This document shows, in pieces, positions 48,466 to 57,629 of a DNA stretch of 64,000 bases (positions within the stretch are counted from its first letter, which is position 1; each line of letters starts with the position of its first letter). The position numbers and the translations under genes were made by a program. The stretch is from Caballeronia cordobensis (GTDB taxonomy: Bacteria > Pseudomonadota > Gammaproteobacteria > Burkholderiales > Burkholderiaceae). The notes beneath the pieces were generated by a model. It did not search any database. It saw only the letters and a program-made list of their open reading frames with translations, and had not been told where the DNA came from. The stretch is taken from the NCBI RefSeq assembly GCF_001544575.2, contig NZ_FCNY02000026.1, positions 1 to 64,000 of the forward strand. Direction: 5' to 3'.

Positions 48466-49458
48466 ATGCACAACATTGCCATTCTCGATGATTTCCAGAA
48501 CACCGCGCTGCGGTTCGGCGACTGGAACGGCTTGCGCGAGCGCGCCAATATCACCGTTTTCACGAACACCATCGGCGACGAGGACGCGCTGGTCGAGCGT
48601 CTGCAACCCTTCGACATTCTTTGCGTGATGCGTGAGCGCACCTGGTTCACGCGCAGCGTCCTGTCGCGGCTGCCGAATCTGAAGCTGCTGGCGAGCACGG
48701 GACCGTGGAACGCGGCCATCGATATCGAAGCGGCCCATGAACTCGGCATCACGGTGTGCGGAACGGCATCGTCGCCAACGGCCGCGGCGGAACTTGCGTG
48801 GGCGCTCATTCTCGCCGCGACGCGGCATATTCCGGAGGAAGTCGCGTCGTTCAGGAAGGGCGGCTGGCAAGTCTCGGTGGGCGGCGACCTGCATGGCAAA
48901 ACCATCGGCCTGCTGGGTCTGGGCTACACCGGCGGCGCGACCGCGCGGGTGGCGCAGGCTTTCGGCATGCGCACGATCGCATGGAGCCAGAACATGACGC
49001 AGGAGTCGGCGGCGCAGCATGGCGCGCTGTACGTGTCGAAGGAAGAACTGCTTGCGACAAGCGATATTCTTTCGGTTCACGTGCGCTTGTCGGAGCGCAC
49101 GCGAGACCTGATCGGCCGCGCGGAACTGGCGTCGATGCCGCGGCACGCGCTGCTGGTGAACACGGCACGCGGACCGATCGTCAACGAGCAAGCGTTGATC
49201 GAGGCTTTGCGTGAGAAGCGGATTGCAGGCGCGGCGCTCGATGTTTTCGATCAGGAGCCGTTGCCCGCGGAGCACCCGTTCCGGACGCTGGACAACGTGA
49301 TCGCGACGTCGCATATCGGTTACGTGACCGATGAGTCTTATCGCTTTTACTACGGCGAATCGGTCGAAAACATCCGGGCCTGGATCAGCGGCGCGCCGGT
49401 GCGCGTACTGACGCCCACGAAACGCGAGATCAGTTATTTCGCCGCGAGTCCGGCTTAA
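48466..49458 (+). CDS. D-2-hydroxyacid dehydrogenase
   Basis: 330-residue NAD(P)-dependent dehydrogenase interconverting a 2-keto acid and a D-2-hydroxy acid. The nucleotide motif GLLGLGYTGGATARV and the catalytic set Arg235 (NTARGPIVNE), Glu264 (DQEPLP) and His283 (TSHIGYVT) are present. It forms a two-gene unit with the second MFS permease under operator copy B, so it may feed a hydroxy acid into, or out of, the hyu-linked pathway. The exact substrate is unknown. Confidence 0.88.
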   Translation: MHNIAILDDFQNTALRFGDWNGLRERANITVFTNTIGDEDALVERLQPFDILCVMRERTWFTRSVLSRLPNLKLLASTGPWNAAIDIEAAHELGITVCGTASSPTAAAELAWALILAATRHIPEEVASFRKGGWQVSVGGDLHGKTIGLLGLGYTGGATARVAQAFGMRTIAWSQNMTQESAAQHGALYVSKEELLATSDILSVHVRLSERTRDLIGRAELASMPRHALLVNTARGPIVNEQALIEALREKRIAGAALDVFDQEPLPAEHPFRTLDNVIATSHIGYVTDESYRFYYGESVENIRAWISGAPVRVLTPTKREISYFAASPA

Positions 49459-49474
49459 AGCGTCGCACAAATGA

Positions 49475-49499
49475 AAAGGGCCTCCGGAAGGAGGCCCCA
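49475..49499 (-). terminator. Rho-independent terminator of cspA
   Basis: GGGCCTCC-N4-GGAGGCCC stem-loop (about 49479-49498). On the minus strand it is followed by TTTTC, placing a good terminator about 40 bp after the cspA stop. It may also stop plus-strand transcripts from the dehydrogenase gene. Confidence 0.85.
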
Positions 49500-49538
49500 T
49501 GAACCGGGTTCGCGATCGGAACCCGTGTCCTGCGACGA

Positions 49539-49742
49539 TCAGAGCGGCTTGATGTTCGCAGCTTGCAGTCCCTTGGGACCGCGCTTCGTCTCGTAGCTCA
49601 CCTTCTGGTTTTCAGCCAGGGTCTTGAAGCCATCGGCGCGAATTTCGGAAAAGTGAGCGAAAAGATCTTCGCCGCCGTTGTCGGGCGTAATGAAGCCAAA
49701 GCCCTTCGTGTCATTGAACCATTTGACGATACCGGTATCCAT
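49539..49742 (-). CDS. cspA: Cold-shock-like RNA chaperone
   Basis: 67-residue single cold-shock domain. RNA-binding motifs RNP1 (KGFGFIT) and RNP2 (DLFAHF) are intact, and the length is exactly that of CspA-type proteins, which melt RNA structures and can act as transcription antiterminators. AAGGA precedes the ATG. About 200 bp of gene-free sequence upstream would suit the long structured leader typical of csp mRNAs. Whether this copy is cold-induced cannot be told. Confidence 0.96.
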   Translation of the reverse strand: MDTGIVKWFNDTKGFGFITPDNGGEDLFAHFSEIRADGFKTLAENQKVSYETKRGPKGLQAANIKPL

Positions 49743-49946
49743 CTGGAATCCTTAGATAATTTTGATGTTAAACATGCGTTCCGCAAGGGAACTGGAGAAG
49801 CAGCAAGGAGGGAGTGGACAACGAATACCGCCAGGGAAAAAACGGACATTGATGAGCAGCAATCGAACTTCTTGGGCACTTCTGGGCCAGCAGTGTACCA
49901 ATTCTGACAAAATCGGTCAAGCGCGCGGCAGCGCCGCGCGCTTCAT

Positions 49947-51017
49947 TCAATGGCGACGAGGGTGTTGCAGGAAGAATCGCACCATCTCGGCGCTGGCGTC
50001 GGGCCCGGCGGGGTCGGTATAGCTGCCGCTCGAAGAGCCGCCGGACCACGCGTGGGGCGCGCCGTGGATTGTCCAGAGTTCGGCGTCCACGCCGGACCGT
50101 GACTTCATGTGCCGAACCGTGTGTTTTCGTGCGCTGCCATGACCGGCCGATGCCCCTTCCGCTATTACTTCATTCGCGGAGAATTCGCGTAATAGTTCGG
50201 TCGCGTTGGCGGGATGAACCGTCGCATCCGCATCGCCGTGAAACACGATGAGCGGGGCTCGGGAAGTCCGGCTATCGTCGGTGTCCGCGCGCCCGGCCTT
50301 GCGCGCCTTGGAATGCGCCTTGCCGCCGCGCATCGCCGCCAGCGCGGACGGCAAGTCGTGCGCGCACCCGACCGGCAGGCCCGAATGAACGCCTGCCGCC
50401 GCATACAAATCGGGATACGTCTGCGCGAGGATCGCCGCCATGGCGCCGCCCGCCGACAGGCCCGCCACGTAGACCCGTTCCGGATCGGCGTTGCAATTCG
50501 CCATCACCTCGCGCGTGATGCCCGCGATCAGCGCAGGCTCGCCGTGGTCGCGCTGCTGATCGGCGCGTCTGAACCAGTTCCAGCACTTCGACGCGTTCGC
50601 GCCCTGCGGCTGGATCGGATAGACGACGATAAACCCGTGTTTCTCGGCAAGCGCGTTCATCCGCGTGCCGGCTGCGAAGTCGTCCGCGTCCTGTGTGCAG
50701 CCATGCAGCATGACGATGAGCGGCAGAGGCTCGCCGCCGGAATGGGCGGGCACGTAGAGCTTGTAATCGCGCTGGCCAGCGGCGCTCGCATAGCGCCGCA
50801 TGCTGAAATGCCCGCGTTCCTCCACGTCGGGCGCGGTGTGCGTCGAACGCGCGTGGGGGCGGGGTGACAGGACGTCGGCGAAGGGTGTCGCGACTGCGTC
50901 CGTCTGTTCGCCGCGCATGGCGCGCTTCACGATCTCCGCCGCCGCGGCGGGGTCGTTGCTGCGAAAGCGGGCGAACGCCGCTTTCATCGAGTCCAAAAAG
51001 CCTTCGTTGAGTTTCAT
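49947..51017 (-). CDS. PHB-depolymerase-family esterase
   Basis: 356-residue alpha/beta hydrolase of the LpqC/PHB depolymerase family, which cleaves poly-3-hydroxybutyrate or feruloyl/acyl esters. The oxyanion region MLHGCTQDADDFAAGTRMN, nucleophile elbow GLSAGG with Ser188, the acid in VFHGDADATVHP and the His in HGAPHAWSGG are present. No signal peptide is evident; the first 70 residues are a helical, low-complexity extension (SMKAAFARFRSNDPAAAAEIVKRAMRG) seen in phasin-granule-associated esterases. It lies 34 bp after a ribbon-helix-helix gene on the same strand and is presumably controlled by it. Confidence 0.85.
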   Translation of the reverse strand: MKLNEGFLDSMKAAFARFRSNDPAAAAEIVKRAMRGEQTDAVATPFADVLSPRPHARSTHTAPDVEERGHFSMRRYASAAGQRDYKLYVPAHSGGEPLPLIVMLHGCTQDADDFAAGTRMNALAEKHGFIVVYPIQPQGANASKCWNWFRRADQQRDHGEPALIAGITREVMANCNADPERVYVAGLSAGGAMAAILAQTYPDLYAAAGVHSGLPVGCAHDLPSALAAMRGGKAHSKARKAGRADTDDSRTSRAPLIVFHGDADATVHPANATELLREFSANEVIAEGASAGHGSARKHTVRHMKSRSGVDAELWTIHGAPHAWSGGSSSGSYTDPAGPDASAEMVRFFLQHPRRH

Positions 51018-51051
51018 GTCGGTTCCGTTGTCGGGCAATGAGTCGGGCGCG

Positions 51052-51468
51052 CTACCGGATTCGATCCGCGAGCGCCGCCTTGAGTGCCGGTGATGCATGG
51101 AGCGCGCCGCGAACGACGATCGAATCGATCGTCGCCAGCGCGAGTTCGGGCGAGACGTCAGTGGCGATGCTGGCGAGTCCCAGCACCTGAATCCTGAGCC
51201 GCTGATGGGCCGCGAGCGCCGCTTCGAGGTCGTGTTTCGAGAAATGCTGAAGGCCCAGCACGAATTCGCGGCGCGTCACCGTCTCCTTGACGGCCGGCGC
51301 GTGAATCGACAACTGATTGCGAATCGCCGTACGAATCAGGTCCGTGCGATTCGAGTAAAAGCCTTCTTCCACGAGCAGATCGATCTGGCCCAGATCGACC
51401 GGACCGAGATTGATCGTGATTTTTTCGGTTTCGCTGCCTCGCGAGCGATCCAACGCCTCTTTCTTCAT
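51052..51468 (-). CDS. Ribbon-helix-helix (CopG-type) regulator
   Basis: 138-residue protein with an N-terminal ribbon-helix-helix: a short strand KITINLGPVDLGQIDLLVEEGFYSNRTDLIRTAIRNQL (about residues 16-53) and a C-terminal half possibly used for oligomerisation or ligand sensing. Such proteins are short-operator repressors. GGGAGG precedes the ATG, and a perfect 18-bp palindrome lies 15 bases before the start, suggesting autoregulation of the two-gene unit with the esterase. It is not in a toxin-antitoxin pair as far as I can see. Confidence 0.85.
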   Translation of the reverse strand: MKKEALDRSRGSETEKITINLGPVDLGQIDLLVEEGFYSNRTDLIRTAIRNQLSIHAPAVKETVTRREFVLGLQHFSKHDLEAALAAHQRLRIQVLGLASIATDVSPELALATIDSIVVRGALHASPALKAALADRIR

Positions 51469-51482
51469 TCAAACCTCCCGTT

Positions 51483-51500
51483 ACCATCCATATGGATGGT
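51483..51500. promoter_or_regulatory. Perfect 18-bp operator palindrome of the RHH regulator
   Basis: ACCATCCATATGGATGGT, perfect palindrome, 15 bases upstream of the RHH start and 117 bases before the divergent lipoprotein gene. The arms contain two overlapping ATCCAT-like half-sites, as expected for RHH dimers. Confidence 0.75.
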
Positions 51501-51616
51501 TTTAGGCTGGTTTCAAGAGGGTGTCAATTTTTTTCGCCCGGACCGCGATTGCGCGGAACATTCGCCGCTGGATTACGATGTTTCGTCCCTCACGGCATGT
51601 TTTCGGGAGAATTCGC

Positions 51617-52522
51617 ATGAATCGGCGGGCGATGGCGGCGGCGGCAATGTCCATGTTTCTTGCGGCGTGCGGCTCGGTCGCGCCGGGCACGAGCGCGCAG
51701 CAAGTGCCGCTTTCCGGCACGCCGAACGGCGTCGCGGTGCGCGATGCGGACGGCGCGGTATTCGTCACCGACGATAAATCGAACGGCATCGTGATGACAT
51801 CGGATATCGGCGGGGGCGACTTTTCGCTGTACGCGCGCATTCCGGCCGCCGAGGGCGAGCGCACGGGCCTGAGCCAGATCGCGTTCGCGCCGAACGGGCA
51901 TCTGCTGGTCGAGCGCTTCGGATTCGGCGCGGCGAGCGCGGTGTTCGATGTCGCGCCGAGCGGGCAGGTCGCGCTCGCATCGGACACGAACGCGGCGCGG
52001 CGGCGGCTGGGTCTGCTCGTGCTCGACGGCGGCACGTTCCTGTCGAGCTGGTTCGTGAAGGAAGGCGATGCGCCCGCGAGGGGCGGCGTGAGCGTCATTA
52101 CGCGCGGCACGGCGCCGCGGCAGGTGATCGAGCGCGATATCGTCACCGGCCTGGCGAAGCCCGTGGGTCTCGCCGCGATCGCCGACGCGCTTTATATCAG
52201 CGATCAGGCCGCGAACCGCATCTATCAGGTGGATTTGCAGGCGGCGCGCGCCGCAAGCGCGCCGGTTCCCGCGAGCGATGTCTTCGCGACCGTCGATGCG
52301 CCCGACCTGCTGGCCGCGTCGCCCGACGGCACGCTCTACACGAAATGCGGCGCGCACGCCGTATGCAGCATTTCGAAGCGCGGCCGTCCGGCGGTCATCG
52401 CGGACGGCATCGGCGCGCCGCGCGGCGTCGCGGTGGATGTCGCGCGCAAACGGCTCATCGTGGTGGACCGGTCGAGCGCGCCGGACAAAACCGGCGCGCT
52501 GCGCATCGTGCCGCTCAGATAG
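51617..52522 (+). CDS. Beta-propeller lipoprotein (SMP-30/NHL-like)
   Basis: 301-residue putative lipoprotein: signal with lipobox FLAAC (Cys18), then a repeated beta-propeller pattern (GTPNGVAVRDADGAVFVTDDKSNGIV, GLAKPVGLAAIADALYISDQAANRIYQV, GIGAPRGVAVDVARKRLIVVDRSS), as in SMP-30/gluconolactonase and NHL proteins. Likely anchored in an envelope membrane facing the periplasm. GGGAG precedes the ATG. No enzyme residues can be confirmed; a structural or ligand-binding role is possible. Divergent from the RHH/esterase unit. Confidence 0.75.
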   Translation: MNRRAMAAAAMSMFLAACGSVAPGTSAQQVPLSGTPNGVAVRDADGAVFVTDDKSNGIVMTSDIGGGDFSLYARIPAAEGERTGLSQIAFAPNGHLLVERFGFGAASAVFDVAPSGQVALASDTNAARRRLGLLVLDGGTFLSSWFVKEGDAPARGGVSVITRGTAPRQVIERDIVTGLAKPVGLAAIADALYISDQAANRIYQVDLQAARAASAPVPASDVFATVDAPDLLAASPDGTLYTKCGAHAVCSISKRGRPAVIADGIGAPRGVAVDVARKRLIVVDRSSAPDKTGALRIVPLR

Positions 52523-52537
52523 CTGCTCAGCGAGTCT

Positions 52538-53485
52538 TTAGCGCGGCGACGACCAGCCCTTGTAGCTGCCGACGTTCTCGCGCGTGACGAGCGTGGACGG
52601 CAGCAGGATCGTCGTGTTGCCCGGCTTCTTGCCGTTCATCAGGTCATAGCCCACGCTCACCGCTTGCTGCGCCATGGCCCACGGGTCCTGACTCGCCGAC
52701 GCCTGCACGAGCGTGTCGCTTTTCAGCGCCGTTTCGATATCCGGCGCGCCATCCACCGACGTAATCACGATATTCCCGCGATGCAGCTGCTTCGCCGCGA
52801 GGTCGGTGCCGATCGCCTGCGGATCGTTGATCGCGAACACGCCGTCGAGCTTCGGGAAACGCGTGAGATAGCCCTGCATCGCGTTCATGCCGCCTTCGCG
52901 CGAGCCTTTCGCGTCCTGATCGTCGGACAGGATCTTGATGCCGGGATTCTTCGCGAGGACCGACTTGCAGCCCTTCACGCGGTCGATCACCGCCGACACC
53001 TGCGGCCCGTTTTCGATCACCACGTTGCCCTTGCCGTTCAGCTTCTTCGCCAGAAAGTCGCAGGAAATCTCGCCGGCCTGCACGTTGTTGGTCTGCACGG
53101 TCGCGTCCGCGCCCGCCGCCGCGACATCCACCGCGACCACGACGATGCCCGCCTTCTGCGCCTTCTTCACCGCCGGCTCGATCGCCTTCGGATCGACGGC
53201 GTTCAGCAGAATCATGTCGACGTGCGCCGAGATGAAGTTGTCGATCTGCGTGAACTGCTTGTTCATGTCGTAATCCGACGATACCGCCGTCACCTTGGCG
53301 TTCGGATTGATCGACTTGGCCTTGGCTTCCGCGCCCTTCGAGATGGTCACGAAATACGGATTGCCCAGCGATCCGACCGTGATGCCGATGGACTTCAGCT
53401 GCTTGTCGGCGGCTTGCGCGGATAGCGACATCGTGAATCCGAGCGCGAGTGCGACGCTGGCGAAAAGCTTATTGTGCTTGCGCAT
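52538..53485 (-). CDS. rbsB: Ribose-type ABC sugar-binding protein
   Basis: 315-residue periplasmic binding protein of the RbsB/pentose group with a Sec signal (FASVALALGFTMSLSAQA). Features: IGITVGSLGNPYFVTISKGAEAKAK, the hinge/ligand region FAINDPQAIGTDLA and VTSVDGAPDIETALKS. GGAGAC precedes the ATG. It is the last gene of a ROK-ATPase-permease-binding protein operon. The sugar cannot be fixed from sequence; ribose-family symbols here denote the family. Confidence 0.85.
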   Translation of the reverse strand: MRKHNKLFASVALALGFTMSLSAQAADKQLKSIGITVGSLGNPYFVTISKGAEAKAKSINPNAKVTAVSSDYDMNKQFTQIDNFISAHVDMILLNAVDPKAIEPAVKKAQKAGIVVVAVDVAAAGADATVQTNNVQAGEISCDFLAKKLNGKGNVVIENGPQVSAVIDRVKGCKSVLAKNPGIKILSDDQDAKGSREGGMNAMQGYLTRFPKLDGVFAINDPQAIGTDLAAKQLHRGNIVITSVDGAPDIETALKSDTLVQASASQDPWAMAQQAVSVGYDLMNGKKPGNTTILLPSTLVTRENVGSYKGWSSPR

Positions 53486-53554
53486 GTTGTTGTCTCCAGT
53501 TGGTCCGTTTTTTGGGGCGGGCGCACGCGGACCCGAATGCGCCCGAATAGTGAA

Positions 53555-54586
53555 TCAGGTACGAGCCGAGCCGCGCTGGCGATACCGGTCGAGCGCCACC
53601 GCGCCGATGATCACGAGGCCCTTGATGATGTACTGCCAGATATCCGACACGCCGAGCAGCACGAGGCCGTTGGAGAGCACCGCGATGATCAGCGCGCCGA
53701 CCAGCGTGCCGACGATCGAGCCCACGCCGCCCACGAAGCTCGTGCCGCCGAGAATCACCGCCGCGATGGCGTCGAGTTCATAGGACTGGCCGAGTTGCAA
53801 ACCGTTCGCCGCATAAAGACGCGCCGCCGACATCACCGCGCCGAGACCCGCGAGCAGGCCGGACATCGCGTAGACGAAGAGCTGAATGCCCCACACCTTG
53901 ATGCCCGACAGGCGCGCCGCTTCCGGATTGCCGCCGACCGAATAGATGCGCAGGCCGAGCACGGTGCGGCGCAGGATGAACCACGACACGAGCACAACGA
54001 GCAGCGCGATGATCACGAGCCAGGGCACGCCGAAGAGCGTGTCGTTGCCGATGAACGCGAACGGCAGTTGCGGATTGAAGATCGTCGTGTCGTTGCCGAT
54101 CAGCCGCGCGATGCCGCGCACGGCGGTGAGCGAGCCGAGCGTCACGATGAAGGGCGGCAGTTTCAGCAGCGCGATCAACAGGCCGTTGATGACGCCGAAA
54201 CCCAGGCCGACCGCGAGCGCCGCCGGAATGCCGAGCCATCCCCAGCCCGGAATGTTCGATGCGAGCAGCGCGGCGACCGCGCCCGCCGACAGAATCGAGC
54301 CGACCGACAAGTCGATGCCGCCCGTCAGAATGACGAAGGTCATGCCCGCCGCGAGCACGATGTTGATCGAAGCCTGCTGCGTGACGATCGACAGATTCTG
54401 GAAGCTGAAGAAGCCGTCCGTCACGACGCCGAAGCCGATGCACAGCAGAATCAGCACCGGCAGCATGCCCGCCGTGCGCATCAGCACCTGCATGCGTTCC
54501 TTGTGTTCGATGCGCGTCTGCCGCTGCGCCGTGCTTTCCGCCTTTGCAACCGGCGCCGTGTCGTGGTGTTTCGTCGTGTTAGCCAT
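53555..54586 (-). CDS. rbsC: Ribose-type ABC sugar permease
   Basis: 343-residue inner-membrane permease of the RbsC/BPD_transp_2 family with about 8-10 hydrophobic segments; marks are FVILTGGIDLSVGSILSAGAV, LPPFIVTLGSLTAVRGIARL and AVILGGTSFVGGVGSIVGTLVGA. A long charged N-terminus (about 30 residues) precedes segment 1. GGAGAGAG precedes the ATG, and the gene follows the ATPase after 22 bp. Confidence 0.89.
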   Translation of the reverse strand: MANTTKHHDTAPVAKAESTAQRQTRIEHKERMQVLMRTAGMLPVLILLCIGFGVVTDGFFSFQNLSIVTQQASINIVLAAGMTFVILTGGIDLSVGSILSAGAVAALLASNIPGWGWLGIPAALAVGLGFGVINGLLIALLKLPPFIVTLGSLTAVRGIARLIGNDTTIFNPQLPFAFIGNDTLFGVPWLVIIALLVVLVSWFILRRTVLGLRIYSVGGNPEAARLSGIKVWGIQLFVYAMSGLLAGLGAVMSAARLYAANGLQLGQSYELDAIAAVILGGTSFVGGVGSIVGTLVGALIIAVLSNGLVLLGVSDIWQYIIKGLVIIGAVALDRYRQRGSART

Positions 54587-54608
54587 GTCTCTCTCCAGAT
54601 TGCCTGAC

Positions 54609-56147
54609 TCAAGCCGCCAGCGCGGCCTTCGAGCCCGTCGCCAGTTCGATGATTCCTTCCTGCGAAATCGGCTTGCCCGAATGGCCGCCGAGTTCGCCCG
54701 CGATTTCTCCTTCGCGCATCACGAGCACGCGATCCGCCACGCCGATCACTTCCGGCAGCTCGCTCGAGATGACGATCACGCCGACGCCCGAGCGCGCCAG
54801 ATCGTTGATGATTCGATAGATTTCCGACTTCGCGCCGATATCGACGCCGCGCGTCGGCTCGTCGAGGATCAGCACTTCGGGTTGGGTTTCGAGCAAACGC
54901 GAGAGCAGCACCTTCTGCTGATTGCCGCCCGACAGCGCCCCCACGTTCACGCGCATGTTCGGCACGCGAATCGTGAGCGCGGCGATCGCGTCTTTGGCGC
55001 GCGTGTTGCCGCGCGCGAGGTCCATGACGCCCGCTTTCGCATCGCGGCCCGCAATCGTGATGTTGATGTTGTCGCGCACGCTCATGTCGAGGAACAGGCC
55101 TTGGCCCTTGCGGTCTTCGGTCAGATAGACGAGGCCCGCGTCGATGGCGTCGCGCGGCGTGCGCAGCCGCAAGGGCTTGCCGTGCATCGACACTTCGCCG
55201 CGCGTTTTCTCCTCCGCGCCGAAAATGAGACGCGCAAGCTCCGTGCGCCCCGCGCCGACCAGGCCCGCGATGCCCAGCACTTCGCCCTTGTGCAGATCGA
55301 GGCTGCAGCCTTTCACGCGGTTGCCGTCGGCGATATCGCGCACCGAGAGCACGACGTTGCCCGGATCGTAGGGCGCGTGCTCCTTCTTGTAGAAGCCGGA
55401 AATGTCGCGGCCGACCATCATCTTCACGAGGCTTTCGGCGGAGAGTTCGTCGCGCATCAGCGTGCCGACATACGAGCCGTCGCGCAGCACGGACACGCGG
55501 TCGCTGAGTTCGTAAATCTCCGCCATGCGATGGCTGATGTAGATGATCGCGATGCCTTCCTCGCGCAACTGGCGCACGAGTTCGAAGAGGCGGTCGGTTT
55601 CGCGCGACGACAGCGGCGTCGTCGGCTCGTCCATCACGAGGATGCGCGCCTTCGCGTGCACGGCGCGCGCGATTTCGACGAGTTGCCGCTCCGCGATCGA
55701 CAGATCGCCGACGAGCGTATGCGGCTTGAACGAGGCCCCGAGGCGTTTGAGCACCTCCTCGCAGCCGCGCTCCATGCCCGCGCGATCCACCAGCCTGCCG
55801 CGGCGCAATTCGCGCCCCGCATAGATGTTTTCCGCAACCGAGAGATTCGGCGCGAGACTCAGTTCCTGATAGATCACGGCGACGCCGAGCGCGCGCGCAG
55901 CCAGCGGCCCGTCGATGGTGACGGCGCGTCCATCGATGAGAATCTCGCCGCCCGCGTCGGCCTGATACGCGCCGGAGAGGATTTTCATCAGCGTGGACTT
56001 GCCCGCGCCGTTTTCGCCCATCAGCGAATGCACTTCGCCGGGATAGACCGAGAGACGCACGTCGTTCAACGCGCGCACGCCCGGAAAGGTCTTGCTGATG
56101 CCGCGCATTTCCAGCAATGGCGGTCGAGTCGAAACATCATGCGGCAT
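54609..56147 (-). CDS. rbsA: Ribose-type ABC sugar ATPase (two ATP domains)
   Basis: 512-residue cytoplasmic ATPase with two fused ABC domains, as in RbsA/MglA. First domain: Walker A GENGAGKSTLMK, signature LSIAERQLVEIARA, Walker B ILVMDEPT. Second domain: degenerate Walker A GLVGAGRTEL, signature LSGGNQQKVLLSRLL, Walker B ILDEPTRGVD. A strong AGGAGGTGA site precedes the ATG, which lies within the last codons of the ROK gene (11-bp overlap). Confidence 0.92.
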   Translation of the reverse strand: MPHDVSTRPPLLEMRGISKTFPGVRALNDVRLSVYPGEVHSLMGENGAGKSTLMKILSGAYQADAGGEILIDGRAVTIDGPLAARALGVAVIYQELSLAPNLSVAENIYAGRELRRGRLVDRAGMERGCEEVLKRLGASFKPHTLVGDLSIAERQLVEIARAVHAKARILVMDEPTTPLSSRETDRLFELVRQLREEGIAIIYISHRMAEIYELSDRVSVLRDGSYVGTLMRDELSAESLVKMMVGRDISGFYKKEHAPYDPGNVVLSVRDIADGNRVKGCSLDLHKGEVLGIAGLVGAGRTELARLIFGAEEKTRGEVSMHGKPLRLRTPRDAIDAGLVYLTEDRKGQGLFLDMSVRDNINITIAGRDAKAGVMDLARGNTRAKDAIAALTIRVPNMRVNVGALSGGNQQKVLLSRLLETQPEVLILDEPTRGVDIGAKSEIYRIINDLARSGVGVIVISSELPEVIGVADRVLVMREGEIAGELGGHSGKPISQEGIIELATGSKAALAA

Positions 56148-57381
56148 GGTTCACCTCCTGCGATTTGATGCCGGCGTGGCGAAGACCGGCCGCGCGCGGT
56201 GAAAAGTTGAAGAACATCGGCAGCGTGGCGGCCCCGATCGCGCCCGCATCCGGGCCGAAGGTGCCGCGCACCAGCGTTGGCGTGCCGCGCGCTTCAGGCG
56301 CGTTCGCGGCGAGCGTCGTCGAAAGACGCTTGACGAGCTTGTCCAGCAGGCCGCCGTCGATGTCGGAATCGATCACGACCATCGGCACGTCGAGCACGCA
56401 GAGCGTCGCGCGCAAGGCGGGCGCGAGCGCCTCGATGCAGTCGTCGATCCATTCGTCGACGGCCGGCAGACGCCGTTCGATGCACGCCTGCAAATCGACG
56501 CGGTTGTCCGCCGCCGCGCCGCTGTAGTTGAGATGCCGCACGAGCGCGTTGAGCGACGCGCGCGACAGCAGAATGTCCCACTGGCCCGCGGGCTGCGGCG
56601 CGGAGGGCAGGCGGCTCGGCGGCACCGGAATCACGCCGATATCACCCGCGTTGCCCGACGCGCCGCGCAGGCAGTCGCCGTGGATCGCGATGCCGCCGCC
56701 GATCGCCGAGCCGAGAAAGAGATAGACGAAGTCGTCGCAGCGGCGGCCGTGGCCGTAGAAGAGTTCGGCGGTGGCAGCGGCGTTGCCGTCGTTTTCGCTG
56801 AAAACCGGCAACGACAGCGCGCGGCCGAGCGTATCGGCGAAATCGGTTTCGTCCCAGGCGCGGAAGGTTTCGGCGGGCAGGCCGAGTTCGCGCAGCCAGC
56901 TGCCGAGATTGAAGGGCTGCGCGATGCCGACGCCCGTCAGCCGTTCGCGCTCCGCCGCCGACAGCAGGCCGAGCATGCTTTCGATATCGCGGCGCACGAT
57001 CCTCAGCACTTCGGACGGATGCGGCAGCACGGCGTCGAGCGCGCTGCGGGCGAGCACGTCGCCGGCGAAGTTGACGAGCACCGTCTCGATGCCCGTGCGA
57101 TCCAGCCGCACGCCGATGCCGAACGCGCCGCGCGGATCGAGCCGGATGAGCGACGCGGGCTGGCCGCGCTGGCCGTCCAGACGCCGTCCGGTGTATTCGA
57201 TCAGGCCCGCATTTTCCAGCGACTCGACGATGCTGCCGACCGCCGTGCTCGTCAGATTCGCGTGACGCGCAAGCTCGGCTTTCGAAGCCGGCTCGGTGCG
57301 CCGCAACGCCTGCAGCAGCAGGCGCTCGTTGTACCGGCGCACGCTCGCAGAGTTGCTTCCTCGGCCGCTTAGGGGTTTCAC
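56137..57381 (-). CDS. ROK-family transcriptional regulator
   Basis: 414-residue NagC/XylR-type regulator: an N-terminal winged helix (LLLQALRRTEPASKAELARHANLTSTAVGSIVESLENAGL) and a sugar-kinase-like ROK domain with an ATP/sugar region FVYLFLGSAIGGGIAIHGDCLRGASGNAGDIG. The usual ROK zinc motif (CxCGxxGC) is not obvious, so it may not bind zinc or act as a kinase. Start is GTG after GGAGACAG. It leads the sugar ABC operon and is preceded by a long palindrome, so it probably represses its own operon. Confidence 0.88.
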   Translation of the reverse strand: MKPLSGRGSNSASVRRYNERLLLQALRRTEPASKAELARHANLTSTAVGSIVESLENAGLIEYTGRRLDGQRGQPASLIRLDPRGAFGIGVRLDRTGIETVLVNFAGDVLARSALDAVLPHPSEVLRIVRRDIESMLGLLSAAERERLTGVGIAQPFNLGSWLRELGLPAETFRAWDETDFADTLGRALSLPVFSENDGNAAATAELFYGHGRRCDDFVYLFLGSAIGGGIAIHGDCLRGASGNAGDIGVIPVPPSRLPSAPQPAGQWDILLSRASLNALVRHLNYSGAAADNRVDLQACIERRLPAVDEWIDDCIEALAPALRATLCVLDVPMVVIDSDIDGGLLDKLVKRLSTTLAANAPEARGTPTLVRGTFGPDAGAIGAATLPMFFNFSPRAAGLRHAGIKSQEVNHAA

Positions 57382-57420
57382 GCGCTGTCTCCGTTTTCGA
57401 GCGGTCTTGCTGCCGCGTAT

Positions 57421-57445
57421 TAATTAAATCAAGTTGATTTATTTA
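57421..57445. promoter_or_regulatory. Operator palindrome of the ROK-led sugar operon
   Basis: A 25-bp palindrome centred on 57433, with a perfect core AAATCAA-G-TTGATTT (57426-57440) and only one mismatched pair beyond it. It is AT-rich like NagC/XylR sites and lies 40-64 bp before the GTG. Confidence 0.7.
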
Positions 57446-57629
57446 AGAACGAAGACGGCGCGAAGTAAAGCAGGGAATTCCCGAAGCTGCTTTTAAGCAA
57501 CCGATGCAGACAACCACGACCGGTGCGCCTTTCACACTAGGCGATGGTTCTTACAAATGCTCGGCGACGCGAAAAACGCGTGGCGAATCGTTGTGCTATC
57601 GTCGGCGAAACTTTTTGACGCTTTTTGCC

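Noticed and set aside
51052..51468. Antitoxin of a toxin-antitoxin pair
   Set aside because: No small toxin gene adjoins; the partner is a 356-residue esterase.
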